Assembly (NCBI RefSeq): GCF_035825295.1
Contig: NZ_JAYMGI010000002.1
Coordinates: 5,137,501-5,201,500 of the forward strand
Source: Actinacidiphila sp. DG2A-62
Lineage (GTDB): Bacteria; Actinomycetota; Actinomycetes; Streptomycetales; Streptomycetaceae
DNA: 64,000 bases
Direction of reading: 5' to 3'
How positions within the stretch are numbered: position 1 is the stretch's first letter; the number at the start of each line of letters is the position of its first letter. Shown piece after piece: positions 25,370-35,062 of this stretch. Under the pieces are notes generated by a model. It was not told the origin of the DNA, did not search any database, and saw only the letters and a program-made list of their open reading frames with translations. A program made the position numbers and the translations under genes.

Positions 25370-28300
25370 GTGAGCCGGTTCCGGTGGCCCAGTGCTGCCC
25401 TGCTCGGCACGGCGGGGGTGGCGGCGATGGCCGTGCTGGCGGCGACGGCCCAGCCCGCGGCCGCGGTGCCGCGTACGCGTGCCGTCGCACATGGCGCACA
25501 CGCCGCACACGCCGCACCCGCCGCGCAGGACGAGGCGGGCGCGCACCCGTCCCAGGACGCCGGAGGCAGCCGAAGCGCCGACGTGCTGGTCAACGGCTAC
25601 GGCGACAGCGCCGGCTACCACCTCGCTCTCGCCACCGGGGCCGGCGGCTACGTCTGGCGCCAGATCGCCGTGCTGCGCCCCGGGAACATCGACGACTCCT
25701 CCTGGACCGGCTACCAGGGCCTGTCCGGCGACGGCCGCTACGCCGCGGTCACCGTGCTGCCCGCGATGGCGGTGAACCAGGCCGCCGCCCGCGACCACGG
25801 GGCCTTCGCCTACGCGGTGGACCTGCGCACCGGCGCGGTCAGGCCCGTCGCCGAGGGCGTCGCGCTGAAGTACCACTCGCCGGGCTGCGGTATCGACGAC
25901 ACCGCGGTGTTCACCGTCAACCCCGGTGACAACGAGCAGCGCACCCAGGTGCTCAGCGTCGACCTCGCCTCCGGCAAGGTCGAGCAGTCGGCCGGCGTGG
26001 CCGGTCAGGTCACCTCGGTGGTGCCCACGCCGGACGGCCCGGTCGGCGTGCTCGGCGGCTCGATCGTCCGCATCCCCGCCGGCACGCTCGCCGCGCCGGT
26101 GAAGCTGGCCGACGCCGGCGGCCAGGCCTACGACCTGCGGCCGGAGTCCGGCGGCGGCGTGGACTTCGCGGTACAGCGGGCCGGCGGGGCGCGGACCTCG
26201 CTGCTGCTGCGCGAGCGCGGCGGGAAGGTGAGCGTCCTCGGCGAGGGCCCGGCCGCCGGCCTGCGGCTGATGCAGGGCCGGGCCGGCCGTCCCGCCGCGC
26301 TCGGCGCGACCCGGCTGGCCGCCGGTTCCGGACTGCGCGAGATCTCCGCGCGCGGACTGCCGGCGGGGGCCGCGAGCGTGTCCGCGGTGTCGCTGGACGG
26401 CGCCGAGGCGATCGCCGCGGGACCGAAGACCACGGCCGGCGCGCCGCTCGTCCTGGACACCGCCCGGCACACGCTGCTCAAGCGCCCCGCCGCCGCGGCC
26501 CCCTCGAAGGCCGCGGTCACCGCGCTGCCCGGCCCGGTGACCGCGAGCGGCGCGGTCGCGCCGATGACCAGGCAACTCGCGGCGGCCCAGACCACCCCGA
26601 AGTGCGCGGTGGACCGGCTCGCGGAGAACCGCCAGGTGATGCAGCCCTCGGCGAACCAGGTGTCCTGGGCGATCGAGATGGCCGAGCAGGGCCTGCTGAC
26701 CGGTTCGGCCTACCAGCGCCCGGCGAACTACGCCAATCTCGGCCTGGTCGCGTACGCGCCCAACGACGACTTCGCCCGCGTCGCGCTGAAGCACCCGTCG
26801 AGCGACACCTTCGACTCGGTGCCGCGATCGGTGTACGAGGCGATCGTGGCGCAGGAGTCCAACTACAGCCAGGCGTCCTGGCACGCCCTGCCCGGCATCC
26901 CCGGCGGCGCGCTGGTCGGCGACTACTACGGCGCCGGCGGCTCGATCACGCACATGGACTACTCCAAGGCCGACTGCGGCTACGGCCTGGGCCAGGTCAC
27001 CACCGGCATGTCCAACGGCGACACCACCTACTCCCAGCACGGGCAGTGGAAGATCGGCGTGGACTACCAGGAGAACCTGGCGGCCGGCCTGCAGATCCTG
27101 GAGCGCACCTGGAACCAGCTGTACGACGCCGGCATCACCGTCAACGGCGGCGACCCGAAGTACCTGGAGAACTGGTACCTGGCGGCGTGGGCGTACAACT
27201 CCGGCATCCAGCCGACCGCGGCCTTCGGCAACACCACCGGCTGCACACCCGGCCCGACCTGCACCGGCCCGGACGGCACCTGGGGCCTGGGCTGGTCCAA
27301 CAACCCGGCCAACCCCGACTATCCGCCGACCCGCGCGCCGTACCTGAAGAACTCCTACGCCGACGCCTCGCACCCCGCGGACTGGCCGTACCAGGAGCGG
27401 ATCATGGGCTGGATCGGCCAGCCCATCCTGCGGTTCAACTCGCCCGCCTACGCCACCCCCAGCTACCACGGCGGCAAGACCTGGCTGCAGATCCCGTCGC
27501 CGACGGCCTTCTGCACCACCGCCGGCAACAAGTGCGACCCCACGGGCGCGAACCCGAAGATGTGCACCCTGTCGGACTCCGAGTGCTGGTGGAGCCAGCC
27601 CGTCACCTTCGTCTCGGACTGCTCGACGACCTGCGCCACCAGTCCGTACACCGTCAGCGCCGGTTCGACCGAGCCGACGGTGGTCACACCGCACCCGCAC
27701 CCGCCGTCCTGCTCGCTGGACACCGCGCACGTGCACGACGAGGGCAGCGGCTCCCCGATCATCGTGGACGAGTCGCAGAGCCAGCCGCCGCTGAACCTGG
27801 TGGGCTGCGGATCGTCCAACTGGTCGCAGAACGGCACCTTCACCTACAGCTACGGCACCGACTCCTCGGGCAACCCGGTCGGCGCGATCGACACCCACCA
27901 GCTCGGCGTCGGCTTCGGCGGCCACGTGCTGTTCACCCACACCGAGGACGGGTCCAACCCGGCGGAGATCAACACCGGCACCTGGACGCCGAACCTGCCC
28001 AAGCTGCAGTACTACAAGATCAAGCTGCACTTCCCGTCCACCGCGGCCTCGGCGACCAACGTCGTCTACAGCGTCAACCCCGGCGGCGGCGCCGCCCCCT
28101 GGAAGATCCGCGTCAACCAGGACTGGGGATCCGAGCAGTGGGTGACCATCGGCACGTTCGCGATGGAGAACGGCGGCAACGTCAAGCTCACCAACAAGAG
28201 CGAGATCACCGGCTCCGGCAACATCAACTACGCGGACTACGACGTCGCCTACGACGCGGTCGCCTTCATCCCCGAAGGCGGCAGCCCCGGCCACCCGATC

Positions 28301-31300
28301 GGCGGCCCGCCCGGAGTGAAGGACGCGCCCAAGGGCTCCAACCCGGCCTTCGTCCAGTGCGGCTGCGTGCGGCGCACCGCCGGCGACCCGGTCGACACCA
28401 GCACCGGCTACTTCGGCGACAGCTGGACCGACCTGTCGACGCCCGGCCGCGGCATGCCGCTCGCCTTCACCCGCGACTACGCCGAAGCCGTCGCCGACCC
28501 CGCGGGGCCCAACGGCTCACTCGCGGTCAACGGGCCCTTCGGCTACGGCTGGACGTACGCCTACGGCATGTCCGCCGCCACCGACGGCAGCACCGGCGAC
28601 GTGACCGTCACCCAGGAGGACGGCTCACAGGTCACCTTCGCCGACGCCTCGGGTACGTACACGCCCACCGCCCCGCGCTACGACGCGACCCTCACCAAGT
28701 CCGGCAGCACCTACACCTTCACCCGCACCTCGAAGGACGTCTTCACCTTCGAGGTGGCCACCGGACGCCTGACCTCCGAGACCGACCTCGTCGGGAGCAA
28801 GGCCAGTCCGCCGTACGCCACCAAGCTCGCCTACGACAGCGGCGGCCACCTGTCGACGGTCACCGACCCCGGCGGCCGCGTCTACACCCTGACCTGGACC
28901 GGCAGCCACATCACCGGCGTCAAGGACACCGCCGGCCGCACCGTGACCTACGGCTACAGCTCCGCGGGCGACCTCACCGACGTCTACGGCGTCGGCACCA
29001 CCCGCAGCCCGGCGCTGAAGGACGACGACCACACCGTCTACACCTACGACGCGCACCACCTGATGACGTCGATGCGCAGCCCGGCCAACTTCGGCTCGAC
29101 CGCGACGCCCACGCCCGTCACCTCGATGACGTACGACAGCGCCGAACGGGTCCTCACCCAGACCGACGCCACCGGGAAGACCACGACCTTCGCCTACGGC
29201 CCCGACTCCGGCGCCGGGCTGACGGCGGGGCAGACCCTGACCACCGACCCGGCCGGCCACAAGACCCTCGACACCTACGCCGACAACCTGCTCACCTCCG
29301 AGACCAAGGGCTACGGCACACCTGACGCCGCCACCTGGACGTACACCTACGACCCGGTGACGCTCGGCGTCAGCTCCGTCGCCGACCCCGACGGCAACCT
29401 GCGGACCTTCGCCTACGACAACCACGGCAACAAGATCTCCGAGAGCGACGCCCGCGGCTTCACCACCAGCTACCTCTACGACGACGACGACAACCTCGTC
29501 GAGACCGTCGACCCCGCCGGACTGCAGACCCTCTACCGCTACGACGAGGCCGGGCACATCGCCGCCGGCGGCACCGGCTACGGGCTGCTCACCAGCCTCA
29601 CCAAGCAGGCGGTCGGCGACGACGCCACCGCCCAGCCGCGCACCGTCGCCCTCTACTACGACGACACCGCGCACCCCGGCGACGCCACCCGCACGGTCGA
29701 CGCGCGCGGCCACACCTCGTCCAACGCCTACGACAGCGCGGGCGACATCGTCAGCAGCACCGACGCGGCCGGTGACGTCACCAAGTACGGCTACAACCTG
29801 GCCCGCGGCCTGGTCACCTCCGTGGTGACCCCGATCGGCAGCGCGGCCGGCACCCAGCCCGGCTGCACCCCGCCCGCCACCGGCTGCACCACCTACGCCT
29901 ACGACGCCTGGGGCAACGTCTCGGCCACCACCGACGCACTCGGCCACGCGGCCACCGCCCGCTACGACGCGGACGGCAACAAGCTGTCGGCCACCGACGC
30001 CAACGGCCGGACGACCGGCTACGGCTACGACGCCGTCGGCCGGCAGACCAGCGTGACCCGCGCCGACGGCACCGTCACCAGGACCGTCTACAACGGCGAC
30101 GGCACCGTCCACCAGACCCAGGACGCGGCGAACGCCGCCACCGTCTACGCCTACGACGCCCAGGGCCGCCAGACCTCCCGCACCGACCCCGACGGCCAGA
30201 CCACCACCGCCGCCTACGACCCGGCGGGGAACCTGCTGACGGTCACCGACCCCGACCACCGGACCACCACCTACACCTACGACCCGGCCGGCAACGCCAC
30301 GTCGATCGACTACTCCGACCCGGCCACCCCCGACGTCACCGCCCTCACCTACGGAGCGGCCGGCAACCTGACGTCGATGACCGACGCCACCGGCACCAGC
30401 ACCCTCGGCTACGACGCCTTCGGCGACGTCCTCAGCCACACCGACGGCGCGGGCGACACGGTCGGATACCGCTACGACCAGAACGGCAACGTCACCGCGA
30501 CGACCTACCCGGCCGGCGGCACCGTCACCCGCACCTTCGACAACGCCGACCGGCTGTCCGGGCTGACCGACTGGAACGGCAAGGCCACCACCTTCGGCTA
30601 CAGCGCCGACGGCCAGTGGACGTCGACCGTCTTCCCCAACGGCACCACCGCCACCACCGGCCTGGACGGCGCGGACCACCCGCGCTCGGACACCCTCGCC
30701 ACCAGCGGCGGCACCACGCTGGCCGCGCTGACCTACACCCGCGACAACACCGGCCGGCTCAGCGGCGAGACCCCCGCCGGCGTGCCGGGCAGCGCCCAGA
30801 CCTACGGCTACGACGCACGCGAGCAGCTCGCCTCCGCCACCAGCGGCGGCACCACGACCGCCTTCGCGCACGACGCGGCCGACAACCCCGTCCAGGTCGG
30901 CGCCGTCAACCAGGTCTTCGACAGCGCCGGACGGCTGTGCTGGAGCACCACCGCGGCCCTCGGCACCGGCGCCTCCTGCGCCGCCCCCGCGACCGGCGCG
31001 ACCACCTACGCCTACGACGACGAGGGCGACCGGACCGGCCGGACCACCTCGGCCGGAGCCACCGCCTATGGCTACGACCAGGCCCACCGGCTGACCTCGG
31101 TGAGCGGCACCACCACCGCGTCCTACGCCTACGACGGCAACGGGCTGCGCGCCGCCAAGACCGTCGGCGCCGTCACCACCCGCTTCACCTGGGACGACCA
31201 GGACGTCCCCGACCTGCTCTCCGACGGCGCCACCAGCTACCTCTACGGCCCCGGCGGCACCCCGGTCGAGCAGATCGGCGCCACCACCCAGTGGTACTTC

Positions 31301-32023
31301 CACGACCAGCTCGGCTCCACCCGCGCCCTGGTGGGCTCCACCGGCGCCATCACGGGCGGCTACGCCTACACCCCCTACGGCGCGGTCTCCTCGCACACCG
31401 GCACGGCGACGACCCCGCTGGAGTACGCCGGCCAGTACACCGACGCCGAGACCGGGCTGCAGTACCTGCGGGCTCGCTACTACGACCCGTCGACCGCCGA
31501 GTTCCTCACCGTCGACCCCCAGGTGCGCAGCACCCTCAGCGCCTACGGCTACACCGCCGGCGACCCGCTGAACCAGGTCGACCCGACCGGGCAGTTCTGG
31601 GGGCTGCTGGCCGCGGCGGCCGGCGAGCTCGCCGCCACGGTGACCCTGCCCGAACTGATCGTGGTGGCGGTGGTGGCGGTCGTCGTGGTCGCCGCGATCT
31701 GGTACACCGCGAGCGTCATCAACGACGACATCAACACCTGGTCGGACTCCTGGGGCTCCTCCGACTCCTACAGCTCGTCGAACTCCTACGACAGCAACCC
31801 CGGCATCCTCCAGGCGAAGAAGTCCAAGAGCTCCGGCAAGGCCCGCGCCACCGACATCCCGTCCTGGGCCCGCGGCAAGGGCAAGAACGCCGACGAAACC
31901 GATCAGGAAGCAGCCGAGCGCATCTTCAAGGAGCACTACGGCCGCTGCCCGACCAAGCAGGAGAAGGGCCCCGGCGGCGAGATCAGTAAGATCAAGAAGG
32001 GGCTGAGCCGTCACGACAAGTAA
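25370..32023 (+). CDS. Secreted RHS-repeat polymorphic toxin with a lytic-transglycosylase-like domain
   Basis: 2217 residues; GTG 25370 follows gaaggggg. A signal peptide (RFRWPSAALLGTAGVAAMAVLAATAQPAAA) is followed by about 350 residues of propeller-like repeats. Residues about 485-610 look like a soluble lytic transglycosylase: YEAIVAQESNYSQASWHA (E496), YGLGQVT (about 538-544), AAWAYNSGIQP. A golvesin-like beta domain (about 810-970) and a DUF6531-like segment (GDPVDTSTGYFGDSWTDL, about 1005-1070) precede many YDxxG RHS repeats. The RHS core YDPSTAEFLTVDPQVRSTLS closes at DPTGQF (about 2070). Then come a membrane segment (IVVAVVAVVVVAAIWYTASVI), a Ser/Asp linker and a basic variable tip of about 58 residues starting ATDIPSWARGKGKNADETDQ. 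The tip is the probable toxin; its activity is unknown. Confidence 0.85.
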   Translation: MSRFRWPSAALLGTAGVAAMAVLAATAQPAAAVPRTRAVAHGAHAAHAAPAAQDEAGAHPSQDAGGSRSADVLVNGYGDSAGYHLALATGAGGYVWRQIAVLRPGNIDDSSWTGYQGLSGDGRYAAVTVLPAMAVNQAAARDHGAFAYAVDLRTGAVRPVAEGVALKYHSPGCGIDDTAVFTVNPGDNEQRTQVLSVDLASGKVEQSAGVAGQVTSVVPTPDGPVGVLGGSIVRIPAGTLAAPVKLADAGGQAYDLRPESGGGVDFAVQRAGGARTSLLLRERGGKVSVLGEGPAAGLRLMQGRAGRPAALGATRLAAGSGLREISARGLPAGAASVSAVSLDGAEAIAAGPKTTAGAPLVLDTARHTLLKRPAAAAPSKAAVTALPGPVTASGAVAPMTRQLAAAQTTPKCAVDRLAENRQVMQPSANQVSWAIEMAEQGLLTGSAYQRPANYANLGLVAYAPNDDFARVALKHPSSDTFDSVPRSVYEAIVAQESNYSQASWHALPGIPGGALVGDYYGAGGSITHMDYSKADCGYGLGQVTTGMSNGDTTYSQHGQWKIGVDYQENLAAGLQILERTWNQLYDAGITVNGGDPKYLENWYLAAWAYNSGIQPTAAFGNTTGCTPGPTCTGPDGTWGLGWSNNPANPDYPPTRAPYLKNSYADASHPADWPYQERIMGWIGQPILRFNSPAYATPSYHGGKTWLQIPSPTAFCTTAGNKCDPTGANPKMCTLSDSECWWSQPVTFVSDCSTTCATSPYTVSAGSTEPTVVTPHPHPPSCSLDTAHVHDEGSGSPIIVDESQSQPPLNLVGCGSSNWSQNGTFTYSYGTDSSGNPVGAIDTHQLGVGFGGHVLFTHTEDGSNPAEINTGTWTPNLPKLQYYKIKLHFPSTAASATNVVYSVNPGGGAAPWKIRVNQDWGSEQWVTIGTFAMENGGNVKLTNKSEITGSGNINYADYDVAYDAVAFIPEGGSPGHPIGGPPGVKDAPKGSNPAFVQCGCVRRTAGDPVDTSTGYFGDSWTDLSTPGRGMPLAFTRDYAEAVADPAGPNGSLAVNGPFGYGWTYAYGMSAATDGSTGDVTVTQEDGSQVTFADASGTYTPTAPRYDATLTKSGSTYTFTRTSKDVFTFEVATGRLTSETDLVGSKASPPYATKLAYDSGGHLSTVTDPGGRVYTLTWTGSHITGVKDTAGRTVTYGYSSAGDLTDVYGVGTTRSPALKDDDHTVYTYDAHHLMTSMRSPANFGSTATPTPVTSMTYDSAERVLTQTDATGKTTTFAYGPDSGAGLTAGQTLTTDPAGHKTLDTYADNLLTSETKGYGTPDAATWTYTYDPVTLGVSSVADPDGNLRTFAYDNHGNKISESDARGFTTSYLYDDDDNLVETVDPAGLQTLYRYDEAGHIAAGGTGYGLLTSLTKQAVGDDATAQPRTVALYYDDTAHPGDATRTVDARGHTSSNAYDSAGDIVSSTDAAGDVTKYGYNLARGLVTSVVTPIGSAAGTQPGCTPPATGCTTYAYDAWGNVSATTDALGHAATARYDADGNKLSATDANGRTTGYGYDAVGRQTSVTRADGTVTRTVYNGDGTVHQTQDAANAATVYAYDAQGRQTSRTDPDGQTTTAAYDPAGNLLTVTDPDHRTTTYTYDPAGNATSIDYSDPATPDVTALTYGAAGNLTSMTDATGTSTLGYDAFGDVLSHTDGAGDTVGYRYDQNGNVTATTYPAGGTVTRTFDNADRLSGLTDWNGKATTFGYSADGQWTSTVFPNGTTATTGLDGADHPRSDTLATSGGTTLAALTYTRDNTGRLSGETPAGVPGSAQTYGYDAREQLASATSGGTTTAFAHDAADNPVQVGAVNQVFDSAGRLCWSTTAALGTGASCAAPATGATTYAYDDEGDRTGRTTSAGATAYGYDQAHRLTSVSGTTTASYAYDGNGLRAAKTVGAVTTRFTWDDQDVPDLLSDGATSYLYGPGGTPVEQIGATTQWYFHDQLGSTRALVGSTGAITGGYAYTPYGAVSSHTGTATTPLEYAGQYTDAETGLQYLRARYYDPSTAEFLTVDPQVRSTLSAYGYTAGDPLNQVDPTGQFWGLLAAAAGELAATVTLPELIVVAVVAVVVVAAIWYTASVINDDINTWSDSWGSSDSYSSSNSYDSNPGILQAKKSKSSGKARATDIPSWARGKGKNADETDQEAAERIFKEHYGRCPTKQEKGPGGEISKIKKGLSRHDK

Positions 32024-32053
32024 CCCCCGCCGCACGGGAGTCGGGAGTCAGCC

Positions 32054-32284
32054 ATGGCCGAGGAGAAATCCGCCTACGTCCTGGTCGTCCATGTCCACGA
32101 GTTCGACGACGGGTCGGAGGACCTGAAGATCATCGGCCTGTACCGCACCGAGGAACGCGCCCGCGCCGCGGTGGAGCGGGCCCGGACCCTCCCGGGCTTC
32201 CGCGACACCCCGGACGGCTTCTCGGTGGTGCCGTACGAACTCGACGTGACCGGCTGGACCGAGGGATTCACCACCGAGGAGTGA
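32054..32284 (+). CDS. Putative immunity protein for the RHS toxin (DUF7336-like)
   Basis: 76 residues, acidic. YVLVVHVHEFDDGSEDLKIIG, GLYRTEERARAAVERARTLPGFRD and the ending YELDVTGWTEGFTTEE form one small alpha/beta domain. The pattern of GxY-x-EExA helix, PGF and a final W-x-EGF occurs, to my recollection, in many small proteins next to RHS/WapA toxins. It starts 30 nt after the toxin stop with gggag 10 nt upstream, so it is co-transcribed. The acidic charge would suit the very basic toxin tip. The function is inferred from context. Confidence 0.6.
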   Translation: MAEEKSAYVLVVHVHEFDDGSEDLKIIGLYRTEERARAAVERARTLPGFRDTPDGFSVVPYELDVTGWTEGFTTEE

Positions 32285-32290
32285 AGCCGA

Positions 32291-32322
32291 CCCCTCCCGC
32301 CGGGCCGCGGCGGCGGGAGGGG
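32291..32322. terminator. Perfect 12-bp hairpin between convergent genes
   Basis: cccctcccgccg (32291-32302) and cggcgggagggg (32311-32322) with an 8-nt loop. It lies right after the immunity gene stop (32284) and just beyond the convergent DUF2637 gene, so it can terminate both. Confidence 0.8.
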
Positions 32323-32339
32323 CCGCGAGCGCGAGTTGC

Positions 32340-32381
32340 GGGCTGTGGGTTACGGGCTACGGGCTGTGGGCTACGGGATGG
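32340..32381. repeat. Two 21-bp tandem units overlapping the DUF2637 stop codon
   Basis: gggctgtgggttacgggctac (32340-32360) is followed by gggctgtgggctacgggatg and one more g (32361-32381), with a few mismatches. An internal 7-mer gggctac also repeats. The stop codon of the leftward gene lies at 32371-32373 inside the second unit. Confidence 0.75.
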
Positions 32382-34059
32382 TCTCCGCGTTCGCCTCGGA
32401 GGTGTAGCGGTAGCGCAGCTCGCGCACGGCCTTGACGAGGTGGCGCTCCTCGGGCGGCGTGCCGCTGTACAGCTCGGGCAGGAAGCGCGCGAGCTGCCGG
32501 GCGCCCGGGAGCGTGCCGTTCTGCTGGGCGTAGGCGCGGTAGGCCGCGAAGTAGGCGTCCGCGGGGGAGACGTCCTCGGGCAGATCGAGCCCCGCCAGCG
32601 GGAAGGTCTCCAACTCCACCTCGGGCTCGGGCTCGGGACCCGGCTCCGGCTGGGCGGACGGCTGTTGCTGCGGCTGCTGTTGCTGTGCTGCGGGGGCGGG
32701 CTGGGTCTGCGCGGGGGCGGCCTGCTGCGCCTGCTGGTACGGGCCCGCCCCGGGCTGCTGCTCCTGGCCGGGGCCGGGGAAGGCGTGGCCGTTGGCGCCG
32801 GCGGGGCCGCCGTGGCCGGCGTCGGCTCCGTTCACCCCGTCGAAGCCGGCGCCCTGACCGTTGACCTGGCCGTTGACGGGACCGCCGGCGCCGTTCGCGG
32901 GGACGGCCCCGGTCACGCCGTTGCCGCCGTTCATCCCGTTCGGCGCGCCGCCGTTGAGCGCGCCGTAGCCCAACGGCCGCTCCTGGTACGGCCCGACCGG
33001 GGCCATCACCGGCTGCTGCGGGTACTGCTGCTGGTACTGCTGCGGGTACGGCGGCGCGAACCACGGGCTGTCGTGCGGCATCACCGGCTGCCGCGGCACC
33101 GAGCCGTCGTCCGCGTACTGCTCGTACCCCGGCTCCGCCCCCTGCTGAGGGTCGTAGAACTCCTGGAACTCCTGCTGGACCGGCGGAGGTTGCCGCATCC
33201 CCGCGGCGACCGGGGGCGCCTGCTCGGCGGTGGGCCCCTGCTGCCCGCCCGGTGCCGGGACCGCCGCGGACTGCCCTGTCCGCCCCGACTGCCCCTGCGG
33301 CTCGGCCTGTTCGGTCCCCGCCGCCGCGCCGGACGGCTGCGCGGCCGCCAACTCCTTGACCACCGGGGCCACGTCGATGCCCGCGGCGGCGAGCCCCGCC
33401 TCCGCGGTCTCGGCCAGCGGCACCCCGTAGCGGGCCAGCCGCAGCGGCATGATCGCCTCGATGGGCGCCCTGCGCCGCCACGCGACGCCGTAGCGCGCCC
33501 GCAGCCGGGCCCGGTAGACCAGGCGGTCCTGCTCGCGGCGGATCGTCTCCTCGTACGACCGCAGCTCCCACAGCTTCATCCGCCGCCACAGCCGGAAGGT
33601 CGGCACCGGCGCGAGCACCCAGCGGGTGATCCGCACCGACTCCATGTGCTTGTCCGCGGTGATGTCCGCGACCCGGCCGATCGCGTGCCGGGCGGCCTCG
33701 ACGGCCACCACGAACAGCACCGGGATGATCGCGTGCATGCCGACGCCCAGCGGGTCGGGCCAGGCAGCCGCGCCGTTGAACGCGATCGTCGCCGCGGTCA
33801 GCAGCCACGCGGTCTGCCGCAGCAGCGGGAACGGGATGCGCAGCCAGGTCAGCAGCAGGTCCAGCGCCAGCAGCACGACGATGCCGGCGTCCACGCCGAT
33901 CGGGAAGACGTTCGCGAACCAGCCGAAGCCCTTGTGCAGGGCCAGCGTGCGCACCGCGGCGTAGGAACCGGCGAAACCGATCCCCGCGATCACCACCGCG
34001 CCCGCCACCACGATCCCGACCAGTATCCGGTGCGTGCGGGTCAAACGTATCGCGGCCAC
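32371..34059 (-). CDS. DUF2637 membrane protein (SpdB-like) with a long Gln/Pro-rich tail
   Basis: 562 residues from GTG 34059 (ggaggg 7 nt upstream). Four N-terminal membrane helices (ILVGIVVAGAVVIAGIGFAGSYAAV, VDAGIVVLLALDLLLTWL, TAWLLTAATIAFNGAAAW, AIIPVLFVVAVEAARHAI) and the loop FPIGVDAGIV are the DUF2637 hallmark, shared with Streptomyces plasmid transfer proteins of the SpdB type. A basic segment (WRRMKLWELRSYEETIRRE...LRARYGVAWRRR) follows. About 250 residues of Gln/Pro/Gly-rich disorder come next, then a C-terminal helical domain LPEDVSPADAYFAAYRAY...LARFLPELYSG that resembles a small DNA-binding-like fold. No transfer operon is present, so this is a chromosomal relative of unknown role. 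Confidence 0.7.
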   Translation of the reverse strand: MAAIRLTRTHRILVGIVVAGAVVIAGIGFAGSYAAVRTLALHKGFGWFANVFPIGVDAGIVVLLALDLLLTWLRIPFPLLRQTAWLLTAATIAFNGAAAWPDPLGVGMHAIIPVLFVVAVEAARHAIGRVADITADKHMESVRITRWVLAPVPTFRLWRRMKLWELRSYEETIRREQDRLVYRARLRARYGVAWRRRAPIEAIMPLRLARYGVPLAETAEAGLAAAGIDVAPVVKELAAAQPSGAAAGTEQAEPQGQSGRTGQSAAVPAPGGQQGPTAEQAPPVAAGMRQPPPVQQEFQEFYDPQQGAEPGYEQYADDGSVPRQPVMPHDSPWFAPPYPQQYQQQYPQQPVMAPVGPYQERPLGYGALNGGAPNGMNGGNGVTGAVPANGAGGPVNGQVNGQGAGFDGVNGADAGHGGPAGANGHAFPGPGQEQQPGAGPYQQAQQAAPAQTQPAPAAQQQQPQQQPSAQPEPGPEPEPEVELETFPLAGLDLPEDVSPADAYFAAYRAYAQQNGTLPGARQLARFLPELYSGTPPEERHLVKAVRELRYRYTSEANAETIP

Positions 34060-34231
34060 CCGCGACCCTCCTGCGCTCGGGCCGCCGTTCCTGCGACGGC
34101 GGCTCCTGTTCCCGTGACTAGGCGGCCCCAGACTGCCATACGAGTGCGCTCATAGGGATAACGGTTGATCGGACAAACGTACGGATACGGGGGCCAGGGA
34201 GGCGCAGTCCGGCGCGGTTTTCCGCGTACTG

Positions 34232-34951
34232 TTACGCGTTCGCCGCCGCGAGAGCCGCCACGGCGTCCTTCGCCGCGCGCTCGGCGCCGCTCACCACGGT
34301 CGCGGCGCTCGGGTTCTTCTTGCCGACCAGACCCGCGCCGTCGTACTCCACGAGCACCACCACGTTGCCGCTGAGCGCCACCACCGTGTCGTTCTGCGAG
34401 GTGACCTTCGCCACCGTGGCCCGGCCCGCGACCGAGGTCGCCCGGTCACCGATGCCGGTCACCGCGGTGGAGCTGAAGCCCTTGACCGCGCCCAGCTCGC
34501 CGACCTGCTGGGCGTACCGCTTCTGCGCCTGCTGCTCGCCCGAGCCGAGCTGCGGGTCGTTGGCGAAGCGCTGCAGCGTCACCGACAGCCAGCGGTACTG
34601 GTAGCCGTCCTTGCCGTTGCCGGTCCACGAGCAGCCGCCGCGGGTGGCGGCGTCCGAGCTGGTGGCCACCGTGCCCTTCGGGTTCTTCGCCTTGGGGACC
34701 AGCGCGGCGACGGTGGACGCGGAGACCGCCTTGCACGAGGCGGGCAGCGCGGCGTACTTCACCGGCGCGACGGTCGGGGTCGGGGTGCCGCTCCCGGCGC
34801 CCGCGCCGGTCGACGCGCTCGGGGAGTCCTTGCCCGCGTCCGAGCCGTCCGAGCCGCCGGACGAACAGCCGGCGATCAGCATCGCGGCCAGGACCGCGCA
34901 GGCCAGCAGCCCGCCGGCCAGACGCGGAGCGGTGCGTCGGGGTCGTTCCAT
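34232..34951 (-). CDS. DUF3558-like lipoprotein
   Basis: 239 residues; aagga 9 nt before ATG. Lipoprotein signal with lipobox LIAGC, then a Ser/Gly/Asp-rich linker. The folded domain has YAALPASCKAVSASTVAALVP, a second Cys in GGCSWTG and a repeated beta pattern ending VVVLVEYDGAG. The paired Cys (about residues 73 and 107) and the WT/WHG motif match the actinobacterial DUF3558 fold, exported and anchored outside. Its downstream paralogue-like neighbour at 35063-35968 is similar in layout. The role is unknown. Confidence 0.72.
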   Translation of the reverse strand: MERPRRTAPRLAGGLLACAVLAAMLIAGCSSGGSDGSDAGKDSPSASTGAGAGSGTPTPTVAPVKYAALPASCKAVSASTVAALVPKAKNPKGTVATSSDAATRGGCSWTGNGKDGYQYRWLSVTLQRFANDPQLGSGEQQAQKRYAQQVGELGAVKGFSSTAVTGIGDRATSVAGRATVAKVTSQNDTVVALSGNVVVLVEYDGAGLVGKKNPSAATVVSGAERAAKDAVAALAAANA

Positions 34952-35062
34952 GGTGCGGTGGTCCTTTGCTCGCCGAAGTGACGTGCTCGCCGACGTGACG
35001 TCCGGGTGGACGCCGGGCTTCGCCGGGCACCCACCTTAAAGGGCCGCGCGGGTGCGGCGGGC

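Noticed and set aside
28625..32035. Antisense reading frame of 1136 residues opposite the RHS gene
   Set aside because: Gly/Val/Ala-rich mirror of a GC-biased gene with no domain, start site or promoter support.
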